NCBI GenBank assembly: GCA_030430365.1
Contig: JAUIFP010000001.1
Span: 62,001-126,000, forward strand
DNA from: Alphaproteobacteria bacterium
GTDB lineage: Bacteria > Pseudomonadota > Alphaproteobacteria > Sphingomonadales > Sphingomonadaceae
Direction of reading: 5' to 3'
Length of the DNA stretch: 64,000 nucleotides
A program made the translations under genes and the position numbers. The notes beneath the pieces are model-generated. The model did no database searches, had not been told where the DNA came from, and saw only the letters and a list, made by a program, of their open reading frames with translations. Below, piece by piece: positions 33,617 through 41,727 of the stretch. Positions within the stretch are counted from its first letter, which is position 1. Every line of letters starts with the position of its first letter.

Positions 33617-35023
33617 ATGAACGCCCCAGCCGAATTTGTCGTCGAAGGCCCCACTCGCGATCTTGCCGCCTTCGGCACCAACCTGACCTTCGCGGACCTC
33701 AATGACGATCTGATCCTGCATGCCAAGCAGTGCATTCGCGATAGCCTTGGCTGCGGTATCTTCGGTGCGCAGACGCCGTGGACGCAATCGGTCACCCGCG
33801 TCGTCCAATCGCTGAACCAGAACCAGGTCGCCAGCGCTTGGGGGCAGAGCGGCGTGAAGGCGGACCCGCTGGGCGCGGCGTTTATCAACGGAACGTCTGC
33901 CCAGGGCTATGAGCTTGACGACTGCCATGACCAGTCCATGTCGCATTACGGCGCGGGCGTGATCCCAGCCGTGCTGGCAGGGGCAGAAGGCTTCGGAACA
34001 TTCAGCGGTGCGGATATGCTGCTCGCGGTCGTGGCCGGCTATGAACTCGGCACCCGCATCGGCAACACGGTGAGCCCGCATGCCTTCCATCGCGGCTTCC
34101 ATCCTTGCGGCCTGACCAGCACCTTCGCCGCGGCGGCGGCCACGGCCAAGATGCTCGATCTCGATACGGATCAGTTCGTCAGCGCGCTGGGCCTCGCAGG
34201 ATCGCAGGCAGCTGGGCTGATGGCTGCGCAATTCGGCGCGATGGCCAAGCGCTTCCATTCGGGCAAGGCGGCGCAGAACGGCATGATTGCAGCGCTTTGC
34301 GCCAAGGAAGGCCTCACCGGCGTGCGCGACGTGCTGGAGGCGCCCTATGGCGGCTTCTGCTCCACCTATGGCGGCGAATACGATCTGAAGTGGGCGACGG
34401 ACGGGCTCGGCAGCGAGTTCGAGATGCTGAAGAACGGCTTCAAGCGCTATTCCTCGCTCGCAAGCAGCCAGACCTCGGTCGACGCGCTGCGCGGAATTCG
34501 CGAACGCGACGGTGTTCGCGGCGAAGATGTGGAGAAGGTGCGCATTGGCTGCACCAATATGGTCTATGTCCATTGCGGCTGGCCCTATGTCGCCAATGGC
34601 GAGACGATCAGCGCGCAGATGAACCTTCCCTACACCGGGGCGGTCACCTTGCTGGAAGGCAACGCCTTCATCGATCAGTATACGGACGAAAAGCTGTTCG
34701 ATCCCAAGATCATCGATCTGGCCAACCGCTTCGAATGCTATGTCGATCCGGAGCTTGATGCCGGCGGCCCGCACGAAATGCGCGCCGTGCGCGTTGAAGT
34801 CATTACCAAGGATGGCAAGTCCCACACATGGGAGCAGACATATCGATCCGGCCATTGGCGCAATCCGATGTCGGACGAAGTGCTGAAAGCGAAGTTCCAG
34901 GATCTCGCATGCCGTGTCCTGACGGACGAAGCGGTGGATGGCATCGAAGCGATCATCGACAATCTCGAAGACGAGGCCGAGCCCGCGCCGAAGCTGGGCA
35001 GGCTGTTGCAGCAGGTGCGCTGA
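33617..35023 (+). CDS. MmgE/PrpD-family protein, copy 2
   Basis: A 468-residue member of the 2-methylcitrate dehydratase / cis-aconitate decarboxylase family. Seen: CIRDSLGCGIFGAQTP, INGTSAQGYELDDCHDQSMSHYG and SPHAFHRGFHPCGLTSTFAAAAA. ATG 33617 follows GGAAGG and is 28 bases past the flavoprotein stop; the upstream open frame only overlaps that gene. Three bases separate it from copy 3, so the two may form a heteromer or do consecutive steps. Confidence 0.83.
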   Translation: MNAPAEFVVEGPTRDLAAFGTNLTFADLNDDLILHAKQCIRDSLGCGIFGAQTPWTQSVTRVVQSLNQNQVASAWGQSGVKADPLGAAFINGTSAQGYELDDCHDQSMSHYGAGVIPAVLAGAEGFGTFSGADMLLAVVAGYELGTRIGNTVSPHAFHRGFHPCGLTSTFAAAAATAKMLDLDTDQFVSALGLAGSQAAGLMAAQFGAMAKRFHSGKAAQNGMIAALCAKEGLTGVRDVLEAPYGGFCSTYGGEYDLKWATDGLGSEFEMLKNGFKRYSSLASSQTSVDALRGIRERDGVRGEDVEKVRIGCTNMVYVHCGWPYVANGETISAQMNLPYTGAVTLLEGNAFIDQYTDEKLFDPKIIDLANRFECYVDPELDAGGPHEMRAVRVEVITKDGKSHTWEQTYRSGHWRNPMSDEVLKAKFQDLACRVLTDEAVDGIEAIIDNLEDEAEPAPKLGRLLQQVR

Positions 35024-35026
35024 GCC

Positions 35027-36439
35027 ATGAGTTCGACGCTTGCAGAGATTTACGCAGAGTTCGCGACTGGCCTTACCGGGAGTGCAATCCCGGATCCCGT
35101 AAGGGAAGCCGCCCGCTGGCACATCATCGATTCGATCGGCGTTTCCATTGCCGCCGCCAATCCCAAGGAAGAGAGCGGCAAGGCAGCGGCGAAGCTTCGG
35201 GAAGAGTGGGGCGGCAGTAGCGGAGCCACGCTGCTGGGCCTCGATGCCAAGGCGCGCCCCGAATTGGCCGCATTGCTTAATGGCTCGCTCGGCCAGGCGC
35301 TGGAAATGGACGACAAGCATGGCTCATCGCTCGCTCGGCCAGGCTCCACGGTCATTCCTGCAGTGCTCGCAGATACCGAGGCGCGGGGTGCGACACTTGC
35401 CGAAGCGATCGAAGCGACTGCAGTGGGCTATGAAGTGATGATTCGTCTCGGCTTCGTTGCCGGGCCGCGTTTCCTCGAAAGAGGGTATCACACCAGTTCG
35501 CTGATCGGTTCCTTCGGCGTCGCAGCTGCGATCGGGCGAATTCGCGGTGCCAGTTCGGTGCAGATCGTGGATGCGCTGGGCATATGCGGTACATTCGCGT
35601 CGGGTATTCAGGAATCTACGCGGACCGGTTCGACATCGAAAATCCTTCACGGGGGCTGGGGCGCGCATGCCGGCATGCTGGCCGTCGATCTGGCCAAGAC
35701 CGGGATCAGCGGCCCGTCCAGTGTCTTTGAGGGCAAGTTCGGTTTCTTCGAGACCCATCTCACACCTGTAACCGGTGCGCTCGATTTCACAGGGCGACCT
35801 GCTCAGGGCCTGGGCTCCGAATGGTATCTGCCCGATACCGCCTACAAGCCCTATCCGTGCTGTCAGTTGCTCCACGCCTTCGTCGTGGCAGCAAAGCAGG
35901 TGCTGGAAGACTTCGCTGCAGATGGTGTGAGCGTGGAGGACATTACCTCTATCCATTGCCAGCTCGCAGAACCGGGCCTCACGCTGGTGACCGATCCGCG
36001 CGATCGCAAAAAGGCGCCGCAGACGCCGCACGAGGCGCGCTTCAGCCTGTATTACGGAGTCGCTGCGGCTTTGGTGGACGGCGATGTCGGATTGGAAACT
36101 TTCCTTCCGGAGCGGCTGGGTGACGAAGCCATCCTGAAGATCGCTGCATTGACTGAAGCCTCGGTCGATCCGGAATCGGATTATCCTGCGCATTGCCCCG
36201 CCAGGCTGACTGTCGAGGCAGCAGGCAAGACCTATTTCAAGCATGTCCCATACCACCCAGGTTCGCCCGAAGCGGCGCTGACCCGGTCGGACGTGCTCGA
36301 CAAGTTCGAAAGAAACACTCGCTGGCTTCTCGGGGCCGACGCGCGAAAAGTCGCTGAGGGCATGGGAGAGGTGCCTGAAGAAGCGAGTGTTTCGCAGTTG
36401 CTTGCCGAGGTGGCTCCCTCGCTGAGGCAGGCATCGTGA
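35027..36439 (+). CDS. MmgE/PrpD-family protein, copy 3
   Basis: A 470-residue family member with RWHIIDSIGVSIAAANP, LLNGSLGQALEMDDKHGSS, and YKPYPCCQLLHAFVVAAKQ in the lid domain. Divergent from its upstream neighbour (copy 2) and from copy 1 at 14445. It overlaps the following ALDH start by 4 bases (GTGA). Reaction type probably dehydration, decarboxylation or epimerisation of a di- or tricarboxylate. Confidence 0.83.
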   Translation: MSSTLAEIYAEFATGLTGSAIPDPVREAARWHIIDSIGVSIAAANPKEESGKAAAKLREEWGGSSGATLLGLDAKARPELAALLNGSLGQALEMDDKHGSSLARPGSTVIPAVLADTEARGATLAEAIEATAVGYEVMIRLGFVAGPRFLERGYHTSSLIGSFGVAAAIGRIRGASSVQIVDALGICGTFASGIQESTRTGSTSKILHGGWGAHAGMLAVDLAKTGISGPSSVFEGKFGFFETHLTPVTGALDFTGRPAQGLGSEWYLPDTAYKPYPCCQLLHAFVVAAKQVLEDFAADGVSVEDITSIHCQLAEPGLTLVTDPRDRKKAPQTPHEARFSLYYGVAAALVDGDVGLETFLPERLGDEAILKIAALTEASVDPESDYPAHCPARLTVEAAGKTYFKHVPYHPGSPEAALTRSDVLDKFERNTRWLLGADARKVAEGMGEVPEEASVSQLLAEVAPSLRQAS

Positions 36440-37905
36440 GTGCAGAGCTGGGCCGCTTCGACCGCCTCTTTATCGGGGGCGAATGGGTGCCGTCCGGCTC
36501 TGCCATCGCGGCAATCGATCCCGCGACAGAGGACGCCTGGACCGAAGTCGCCGCTGCGGAAACAGGCCATGTCGAAAGCGCTGTTGCTGCAGCGCGTGAG
36601 GCGCTGTCCGGCAAATGGGGAGGCTTGACCGCAACGGCACGCGGCGCGCTGATCGCGCGCCTGGCAGAGCTGGTGCGGCGCGACGCGGACCGCCTTGCCG
36701 AGATCGAGAGCCGGGACAATGGCAAGCCGCATTCCGACACGAAAGGGGAACTGCGCCGGGCAGGCGACTGGCTGAATTTCTTCGCCGGCGCTGCCGACAA
36801 GCTGAATGGGGAGCAGATCCCGTATAGCAACAGCGCGCTTGCCTATACGCGGCTTGAGCCGGTTGGCGTCGTTGCCGCGATCATGCCGTGGAACTCGCCA
36901 ATCCTGCTTGCATGCTGGAAGCTGGGGCCGGCCCTGGCCACCGGCAACACGGTTATCCTCAAGCCTTCGGAAAACACTCCGGCAAGCATGGTCGCGCTTG
37001 GGGCGCTGGTGGAAGAGGCGGGCTTTCCGCCGGGCGTCGTCAATGTGCTGCCGGGTGGCCGAGAGGTTGGCGCCGCGCTTGCCGCGCATCCAGGAGTGAA
37101 CAAGATCTCGTTCACGGGCTCGCAGGCCACTGCGACGCGGATCATGCAGTCGGCGGCCGGAAATCTGAAGCGCTGCGCATTCGAATGCGGGGGCAAATCC
37201 CCCTTCATCGTGTTCGCCGATGCCGATCTGGAAAAGGCATTGGCGACGGCTGCACACAGTTCATTCCGATCGACAGGGCAATCTTGCTCGGCCTCTTCGC
37301 GCATTTTCGTCGAACGGCCGGTCTATGAGGAATTCGGGGCCAGGCTGGCGGAGATTGCCGCGCGCATCCGCGTGGGGCCGCAATTCGATCCGAATACGCA
37401 TATCGGCCCCCAAACCTCTTCCGACCAGCGGGACAAGACCGAATCCTATATCGCTCTCGGTAAGGAATCCGGCGCAAGGCTGCTTGCCGGGGGGAAGCGG
37501 CCGGAAGGCTTCGATCGCGGGTTCTATGTTTCGCCGACGGTTTTCGTCGATGCCGACAACCGCTCTCGCCTGGCGCAGGAAGAAATCTTCGGCCCGGTTA
37601 CGGCGATCATGCCTTTCGACGGCGAGGAAGAGGCGATCGCGCTGGCCAACGATACCAGCTACGGATTGGTCGGCGGGCTATGGACCTCCGACGTTACGCG
37701 GGCGCATCGTGTCGCCGCGCGGATCGAATCCGGGCTCGTCTCCGTGAACACATTCCGCCCGGTACACTTCATGTTGCCCTATGGCGGGTACAAGCTGAGC
37801 GGTATCGGGCGCGAAAACGGGTTCGATGCGATGCGCGCCTTTACCGAGACCAAGACTGTCGTTGTTGACCTGTCTACCGACCGCCCGGGCGATCCGTTCC
37901 CCTGA
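36436..37905 (+). CDS. NAD(P)-dependent aldehyde dehydrogenase, copy 2
   Basis: A 489-residue ALDH with FECGGKSPFIVF, nucleophile cysteine in GQSCSASSR and EEIFGPVTAIMPF. GTG start overlapping the preceding stop, last gene of the TcuA-like operon. Divergent from the ALDH at 26317. It would oxidise an aldehyde or semialdehyde produced by the operon. Confidence 0.88.
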   Translation: MSAELGRFDRLFIGGEWVPSGSAIAAIDPATEDAWTEVAAAETGHVESAVAAAREALSGKWGGLTATARGALIARLAELVRRDADRLAEIESRDNGKPHSDTKGELRRAGDWLNFFAGAADKLNGEQIPYSNSALAYTRLEPVGVVAAIMPWNSPILLACWKLGPALATGNTVILKPSENTPASMVALGALVEEAGFPPGVVNVLPGGREVGAALAAHPGVNKISFTGSQATATRIMQSAAGNLKRCAFECGGKSPFIVFADADLEKALATAAHSSFRSTGQSCSASSRIFVERPVYEEFGARLAEIAARIRVGPQFDPNTHIGPQTSSDQRDKTESYIALGKESGARLLAGGKRPEGFDRGFYVSPTVFVDADNRSRLAQEEIFGPVTAIMPFDGEEEAIALANDTSYGLVGGLWTSDVTRAHRVAARIESGLVSVNTFRPVHFMLPYGGYKLSGIGRENGFDAMRAFTETKTVVVDLSTDRPGDPFP

Positions 37906-37923
37906 CCGGCGCGGCGGGGGCGC

Positions 37924-38697
37924 TTACTGCGCCACTACGCCGCCGTCGATCGAGACGATTGCGCCCGTCACGAAGGACGAGGCGTCGGAAGCCAGCCAGA
38001 GAACGGCACCGGTCATTTCATCGGGGTCGGAAATGCGGTCCATCGGCACGCTGGCCCCTCCCACGAAGCCCGTTTGCTGGCGCGCCGCGCGCATAGAGGT
38101 CATCAGTTCCGTCAGGACAGGGCCGGGCGCGATCGCATTGACGCGGATATTGTCCTTCGCGACTTCCAGCGCGACCGATTTTGTCAGCCCGGCAACCGCG
38201 TGCTTGGTTGCGGCATAAGGCGCAACCATGGCGAGGCCGGTCAGCGCCGCCGTCGATGCCAGATTGATGACCGAACCCTTGCCGGATTTCAGCAGGTGGG
38301 GGATCTGGTATTTCATCCCCAGATAGGTGCCGCGCACATTCACGGCGAAGATGTTCTCGAATTCCTCCAGGCCGTAATCCTGGATCGCGCATGATGGTCC
38401 CGGGATGCCGGCATTGTTCATGGCGATATCCAGCCCGCCCAGTCGCTCCACGGCGGCATCGACCATGGAAGCCATGCGTCCTTCGTCACGCACATCGACT
38501 TCCAGATAGCTGACCTCCGAGCTGGTCTCGTCAGCGATACCCTTGGCCAGCTTGTCGCCTTCCGATTGCGATAGCCCTGCAATGACCAGGCGCGCCCCTG
38601 CGCTGGCGAAAGCCTTGGCACAGGCAAGCCCGATCCCCGAGTCTCCGCCAACCAGCAAAGTGCGCCGTCCAGCAATGTCGAAGGGGTTCTGATCCAT
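37924..38697 (-). CDS. Short-chain dehydrogenase/reductase
   Basis: A 257-residue SDR with LLVGGDSGIGLACAKA, NNAGIPGPS, catalytic YAATK and VTGAIVSIDGGVVAQ. ATG with AGAGGA 7 bases upstream. It is convergent with the ALDH operon and carries the 14-base lysR-type word 108 bases upstream, suggesting control by the same regulator. Confidence 0.85.
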   Translation of the reverse strand: MDQNPFDIAGRRTLLVGGDSGIGLACAKAFASAGARLVIAGLSQSEGDKLAKGIADETSSEVSYLEVDVRDEGRMASMVDAAVERLGGLDIAMNNAGIPGPSCAIQDYGLEEFENIFAVNVRGTYLGMKYQIPHLLKSGKGSVINLASTAALTGLAMVAPYAATKHAVAGLTKSVALEVAKDNIRVNAIAPGPVLTELMTSMRAARQQTGFVGGASVPMDRISDPDEMTGAVLWLASDASSFVTGAIVSIDGGVVAQ

Positions 38698-38804
38698 GTT
38701 AGCTTCCTCTGTCCCGCTCTGCTTAGAATGTTGCCGCTATGCTCTGCGGCACCGGCTCATCACTGTCTAACCGCTGGCAAGCAGCTTGAGAAAATACTCA
38801 GCCT

Positions 38805-38818
38805 GCATGCTGGGATAA
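38805..38818. promoter_or_regulatory. Second copy of the TTATCCCAGCATGC word (reverse strand)
   Basis: GCATGCTGGGATAA is the exact reverse complement of the word before lysR. It lies 108 bases upstream of the SDR gene. Confidence 0.5.
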
Positions 38819-38862
38819 GATTTGCGATGGACTGGCCGGCAGGCCTGAAGCTGCCCGGCTCG

Positions 38863-40533
38863 TTACCAGGAGCATTCCCAGAACAGCGCGGAATATCCCG
38901 GCAGCTTTTCGGGCGTTGCGCCGTTCACTGAAAGGATCAGCTTGGTGTCCTGTGAATTGTCGGAGAAGGGCACTTCCTCGCTGCCGAGATTGAACAGGCA
39001 GCGGATACGCTGCCCTTCGGCCACCCGGTCCAGCGCCAACAGATTGCCCTCAGCCTGGCAATGCTCGACCGCGCCCAGGCGCAAGGCGGGATTGTCGCGC
39101 CGCATGGCGAGTATCTTGCGCGCCAGGTTGAGTGTTGAATCTTCGTCCTTCTCTTGCAGTTCCACGGCCCGGCGCCGGTTGGCATCGCCGATCGGGAGCC
39201 ACGGCTCTCCGGTGGTGAAGCCAGCCTCCATCGTCGTATCCCAGGGAATGGGCGTGCGGGCGCCGTCGCGCGAGAGCGTGCGCGGCCAATTGGCAATGGC
39301 CTCCGGATCCTTCAGCATCTCGAAGGGAATGTCGTCTTGCTCAAGGCCCAGCTCCTCGCCCTGATAGACGATGATGCTGCCTCGCAAGGCGACCAGCAGT
39401 GCCATCTTCACGCGGGCGAATTCGTCCCTGCGGCCGGGATCGCACCAGCGCGAAACGGCACGCGGCGCATCGTGGTTCTCAAAGGCCCAGCTGGGCCAGC
39501 CCATGTCCTTCTCATCCGGCCAGTGCGACATGACTTCCTGCACCAGATGCGGGGTCAGGTGCGGGGCGTAGAGGAAGTCAAAGCCATAGGCGCTGTTCAT
39601 GCGCTTGGTGCCCTTGATGAAGCGCTTGATCGCAACATTGCCGTCATCGGCGCAGACTTCCGCCAGAGTGAAGACCCCCTCATACTGGTCGGTCAGCTTG
39701 CGCAGCTTCTCCAGAAATTCGGGCGTGTGCTTGTGAAACTGGCTGTAGGCGTGATGTTGGAAGTCGAACGGGCGCACAAGATGCCGATCGAGCACGGCCG
39801 CCGGCGGATTGTCGCGCAGCATCGGATCGTGCATCGCGAAATTGAGCGCGTCCAGACGGAAACCGTCCACGCCCCGGTCCAGCCAGAACCGCGCGACATC
39901 CAGCAGGGCCTGCTGCACTTCCGCATTGTGCAGGTTCAGCTGCGGCTGGCAGGACAGGAAATTGTGCATGTAATATTGCGCGCGTTCCGGATCCCATTTC
40001 CATGCCGGCCCGCCGAACATCGATTGCCAATTGTTGGGCGGCGTGCCGTCTGCGCGCGGATTGGCCCAGACATACCATTTCGCCTTGGCGTTGGTCTTGT
40101 TGTGCCGGCTCTCCGCAAACCACTGATGCTGGTCGGAGGTGTGGGAATAGACCTGATCGACTAGGACCTTGATGCCGAGATCATGCGCCTTGGCGACCAG
40201 CCTGTCAAAATCCTCGAGCGTTCCGAAAAGCGGGTCGACGTCGCAATAGTCCGATACGTCATAGCCGAAATCTTTCATCGGCGATTTGTAGAAGGGGGAG
40301 AGCCAGATTGCGTCGGCACCGAGCGAGGCGACATGCTCCAGGCGCTGGGTCACGCCCTTCAGATCGCCAACGCCGTTGCCGCTCGTATCCTGAAAGCTGC
40401 GCGGATAGATCTGATAGATCACGGCGCCGCGCCACCACGGGAATTCTTGGGTAGGTGAATTCGCCAACTCGACCGGCAATTCCTTATTCACCGCAGCCCG
40501 GGAAGCTGCGGAATGGCGATCATCAAAATTCAT
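38863..40533 (-). CDS. GH13 alpha-glucosidase-family glycoside hydrolase
   Basis: A 556-residue GH13 enzyme of the oligo-1,6-glucosidase/alpha-glucosidase/trehalose-hydrolase branch. Catalytic residues are visible: nucleophile D228 (GFRLDALNF), acid/base E292 (TLAEVCADD) and D355 (ENHDAPR), plus YQIYPRSFQDTSGNGVGDL and YQGEELGL. No signal peptide, so cytoplasmic. Divergent from the GgpS/ABC operon, where it could hydrolyse imported or stored alpha-glucosides (sucrose, trehalose or glucosylglycerol); the exact substrate is inferred. Confidence 0.86.
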   Translation of the reverse strand: MNFDDRHSAASRAAVNKELPVELANSPTQEFPWWRGAVIYQIYPRSFQDTSGNGVGDLKGVTQRLEHVASLGADAIWLSPFYKSPMKDFGYDVSDYCDVDPLFGTLEDFDRLVAKAHDLGIKVLVDQVYSHTSDQHQWFAESRHNKTNAKAKWYVWANPRADGTPPNNWQSMFGGPAWKWDPERAQYYMHNFLSCQPQLNLHNAEVQQALLDVARFWLDRGVDGFRLDALNFAMHDPMLRDNPPAAVLDRHLVRPFDFQHHAYSQFHKHTPEFLEKLRKLTDQYEGVFTLAEVCADDGNVAIKRFIKGTKRMNSAYGFDFLYAPHLTPHLVQEVMSHWPDEKDMGWPSWAFENHDAPRAVSRWCDPGRRDEFARVKMALLVALRGSIIVYQGEELGLEQDDIPFEMLKDPEAIANWPRTLSRDGARTPIPWDTTMEAGFTTGEPWLPIGDANRRRAVELQEKDEDSTLNLARKILAMRRDNPALRLGAVEHCQAEGNLLALDRVAEGQRIRCLFNLGSEEVPFSDNSQDTKLILSVNGATPEKLPGYSALFWECSW

Positions 40534-40941
40534 GAGATGAAACCCTGCACTCGTTCCTGTCTGTCAGACGCGCACCGGTCTTGTGCCGCCTCAGCCTCAC
40601 AGAGCCAACTCCTCTCCCGAAGCGGGAAGCTATCACGAAGTTCCTTCCATGCGCACCCTTGATAATCAAAAAGTTATGAGTTAAACATTTGACCAGTTTG
40701 GGAGACAGACTGCCTTGATTTTTCGGCGAAATTTCTTCGAGTAGGAAGAGTTTTAGAATTAATTTTCGAATTGGATAAATAAAACAAACAGCATTCCAGA
40801 ACTTTTTTCTATTCTTGAGTCAAGCTAAGTCTAGGGAATTCTGTTGCTCTATATTTTTCACGTTTATTCTAGAAATGGATTCTGTTTATCGGAATCTTGT
40901 TGTGTATCGCATGAAGTATTCGCCGATTTGGGCGGTGCTTC
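40534..40941. other. 408-base AT-rich divergent promoter region
   Basis: No gene seen. From about 40660 to 40920 it is strikingly AT-rich compared with flanking coding DNA (for example AATTAATTTTCGAATTGG, TCTATATTTTTCACG). It should hold the promoters of the glucosidase and of the HAD-GgpS-ABC operon. No clear operator palindrome was recognised; a GGAAC-N16-GCTT on the minus strand near 40640 only weakly resembles the general-stress (EcfG) pattern. Confidence 0.5.
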
Positions 40942-41724
40942 ATGAGTGAGCAGGATTCGCCTTTGATGGCGGGTGGTGCCGGAGGGCGCGGTTCCGCCGA
41001 CGATTACGGCCTGGTTCTGGCGACCGATCTCGACGGCACCTTTCTTGGCGGTTCGGACGAAGATCGCCGCAGGCTTTATGGTTCTCTCAAGGATCGCGAC
41101 GATGCCCTGCTGATTTTCGTGACCGGACGCGACGTGGATTTTCTCCGCGAACTTATCGCGCAGCCCGGTATTCCCACGCCGCGCTATATCGTCGGCGATG
41201 TCGGGACATCCGTTTATGACGTCACTGAAGATTTTGCCCCGGTTCACCACCTTGAGGCGGATATTGCCGAACGCTGGGGTGAAGCCAATCAGCGCGTAAT
41301 GGAGATGCTCAAGAACGAGCCTGGGATAGAACTTCAGCCGACGCCTTTTCGGCACCGGGTCAGCTATTACTACAAACCCGACGAGTTATCGCCCGATACG
41401 GTCCGCAAGATCGAGGACGCCGGCTTCGATTGCCTGACCTCGGCAGATCTCTATCTGGATGTGCTTCCCAAAGGTGTGGCGAAGGGGCCGACGCTCCGGC
41501 GCATGGTTGACCTGCTGAAGCTGCCGGAAGACCGGGTGCTGGCCGCCGGCGATACGATGAACGATCTTTCCATGCTCGATAGCGGGCTCAAATCGGTTGC
41601 GGTCGGCAATTCCGAACCGCGCCTGCTCGCCGCGCTTCCCGACGCGCCGCACATCTACCGCAGTTCCGAACCCGGAGCGGCCGGTGTGCTCGACGCGATT
41701 AAACATTTCGGACTGTCTGGATAA
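40942..41724 (+). CDS. HAD-IIB phosphatase, probable glucosylglycerol-phosphate phosphatase
   Basis: A 260-residue HAD hydrolase of the sucrose-phosphatase-like type: motif I D29-L-D31-G-T, motif II T61-G-R, candidate motif III lysine K177 or K181 (LPKGVAKG) and motif IV GDTMND at 203-208. It lies three bases before ggpS. In several other proteobacteria an N-terminal HAD phosphatase domain is fused to GgpS as GgpPS, in this same order and with a similar total length, so this looks like the split form. It would dephosphorylate glucosylglycerol-3-phosphate. Trehalose- or sucrose-phosphate phosphatase is the alternative. Confidence 0.8.
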   Translation: MSEQDSPLMAGGAGGRGSADDYGLVLATDLDGTFLGGSDEDRRRLYGSLKDRDDALLIFVTGRDVDFLRELIAQPGIPTPRYIVGDVGTSVYDVTEDFAPVHHLEADIAERWGEANQRVMEMLKNEPGIELQPTPFRHRVSYYYKPDELSPDTVRKIEDAGFDCLTSADLYLDVLPKGVAKGPTLRRMVDLLKLPEDRVLAAGDTMNDLSMLDSGLKSVAVGNSEPRLLAALPDAPHIYRSSEPGAAGVLDAIKHFGLSG

Positions 41725-41727
41725 CTT

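Noticed and set aside
31975..33888. Long open frame (637 codons) on the minus strand opposite the TcuA-like gene
   Set aside because: It is antisense to a clear flavoprotein with FAD motifs. The protein has no recognisable family feature, and such long shadow frames are common in GC-rich DNA.
33581..35320. 579-codon minus-strand frame opposite the MmgE/PrpD genes
   Set aside because: Mirror of conserved coding sequence on the plus strand, with no family motif of its own.
40630..40660. GGAAC...GCTT on the minus strand as a general-stress (EcfG) promoter for the glucosidase
   Set aside because: The -10 part does not match CGTT and the spacing is not compelling, so it is noted only as a weak resemblance.
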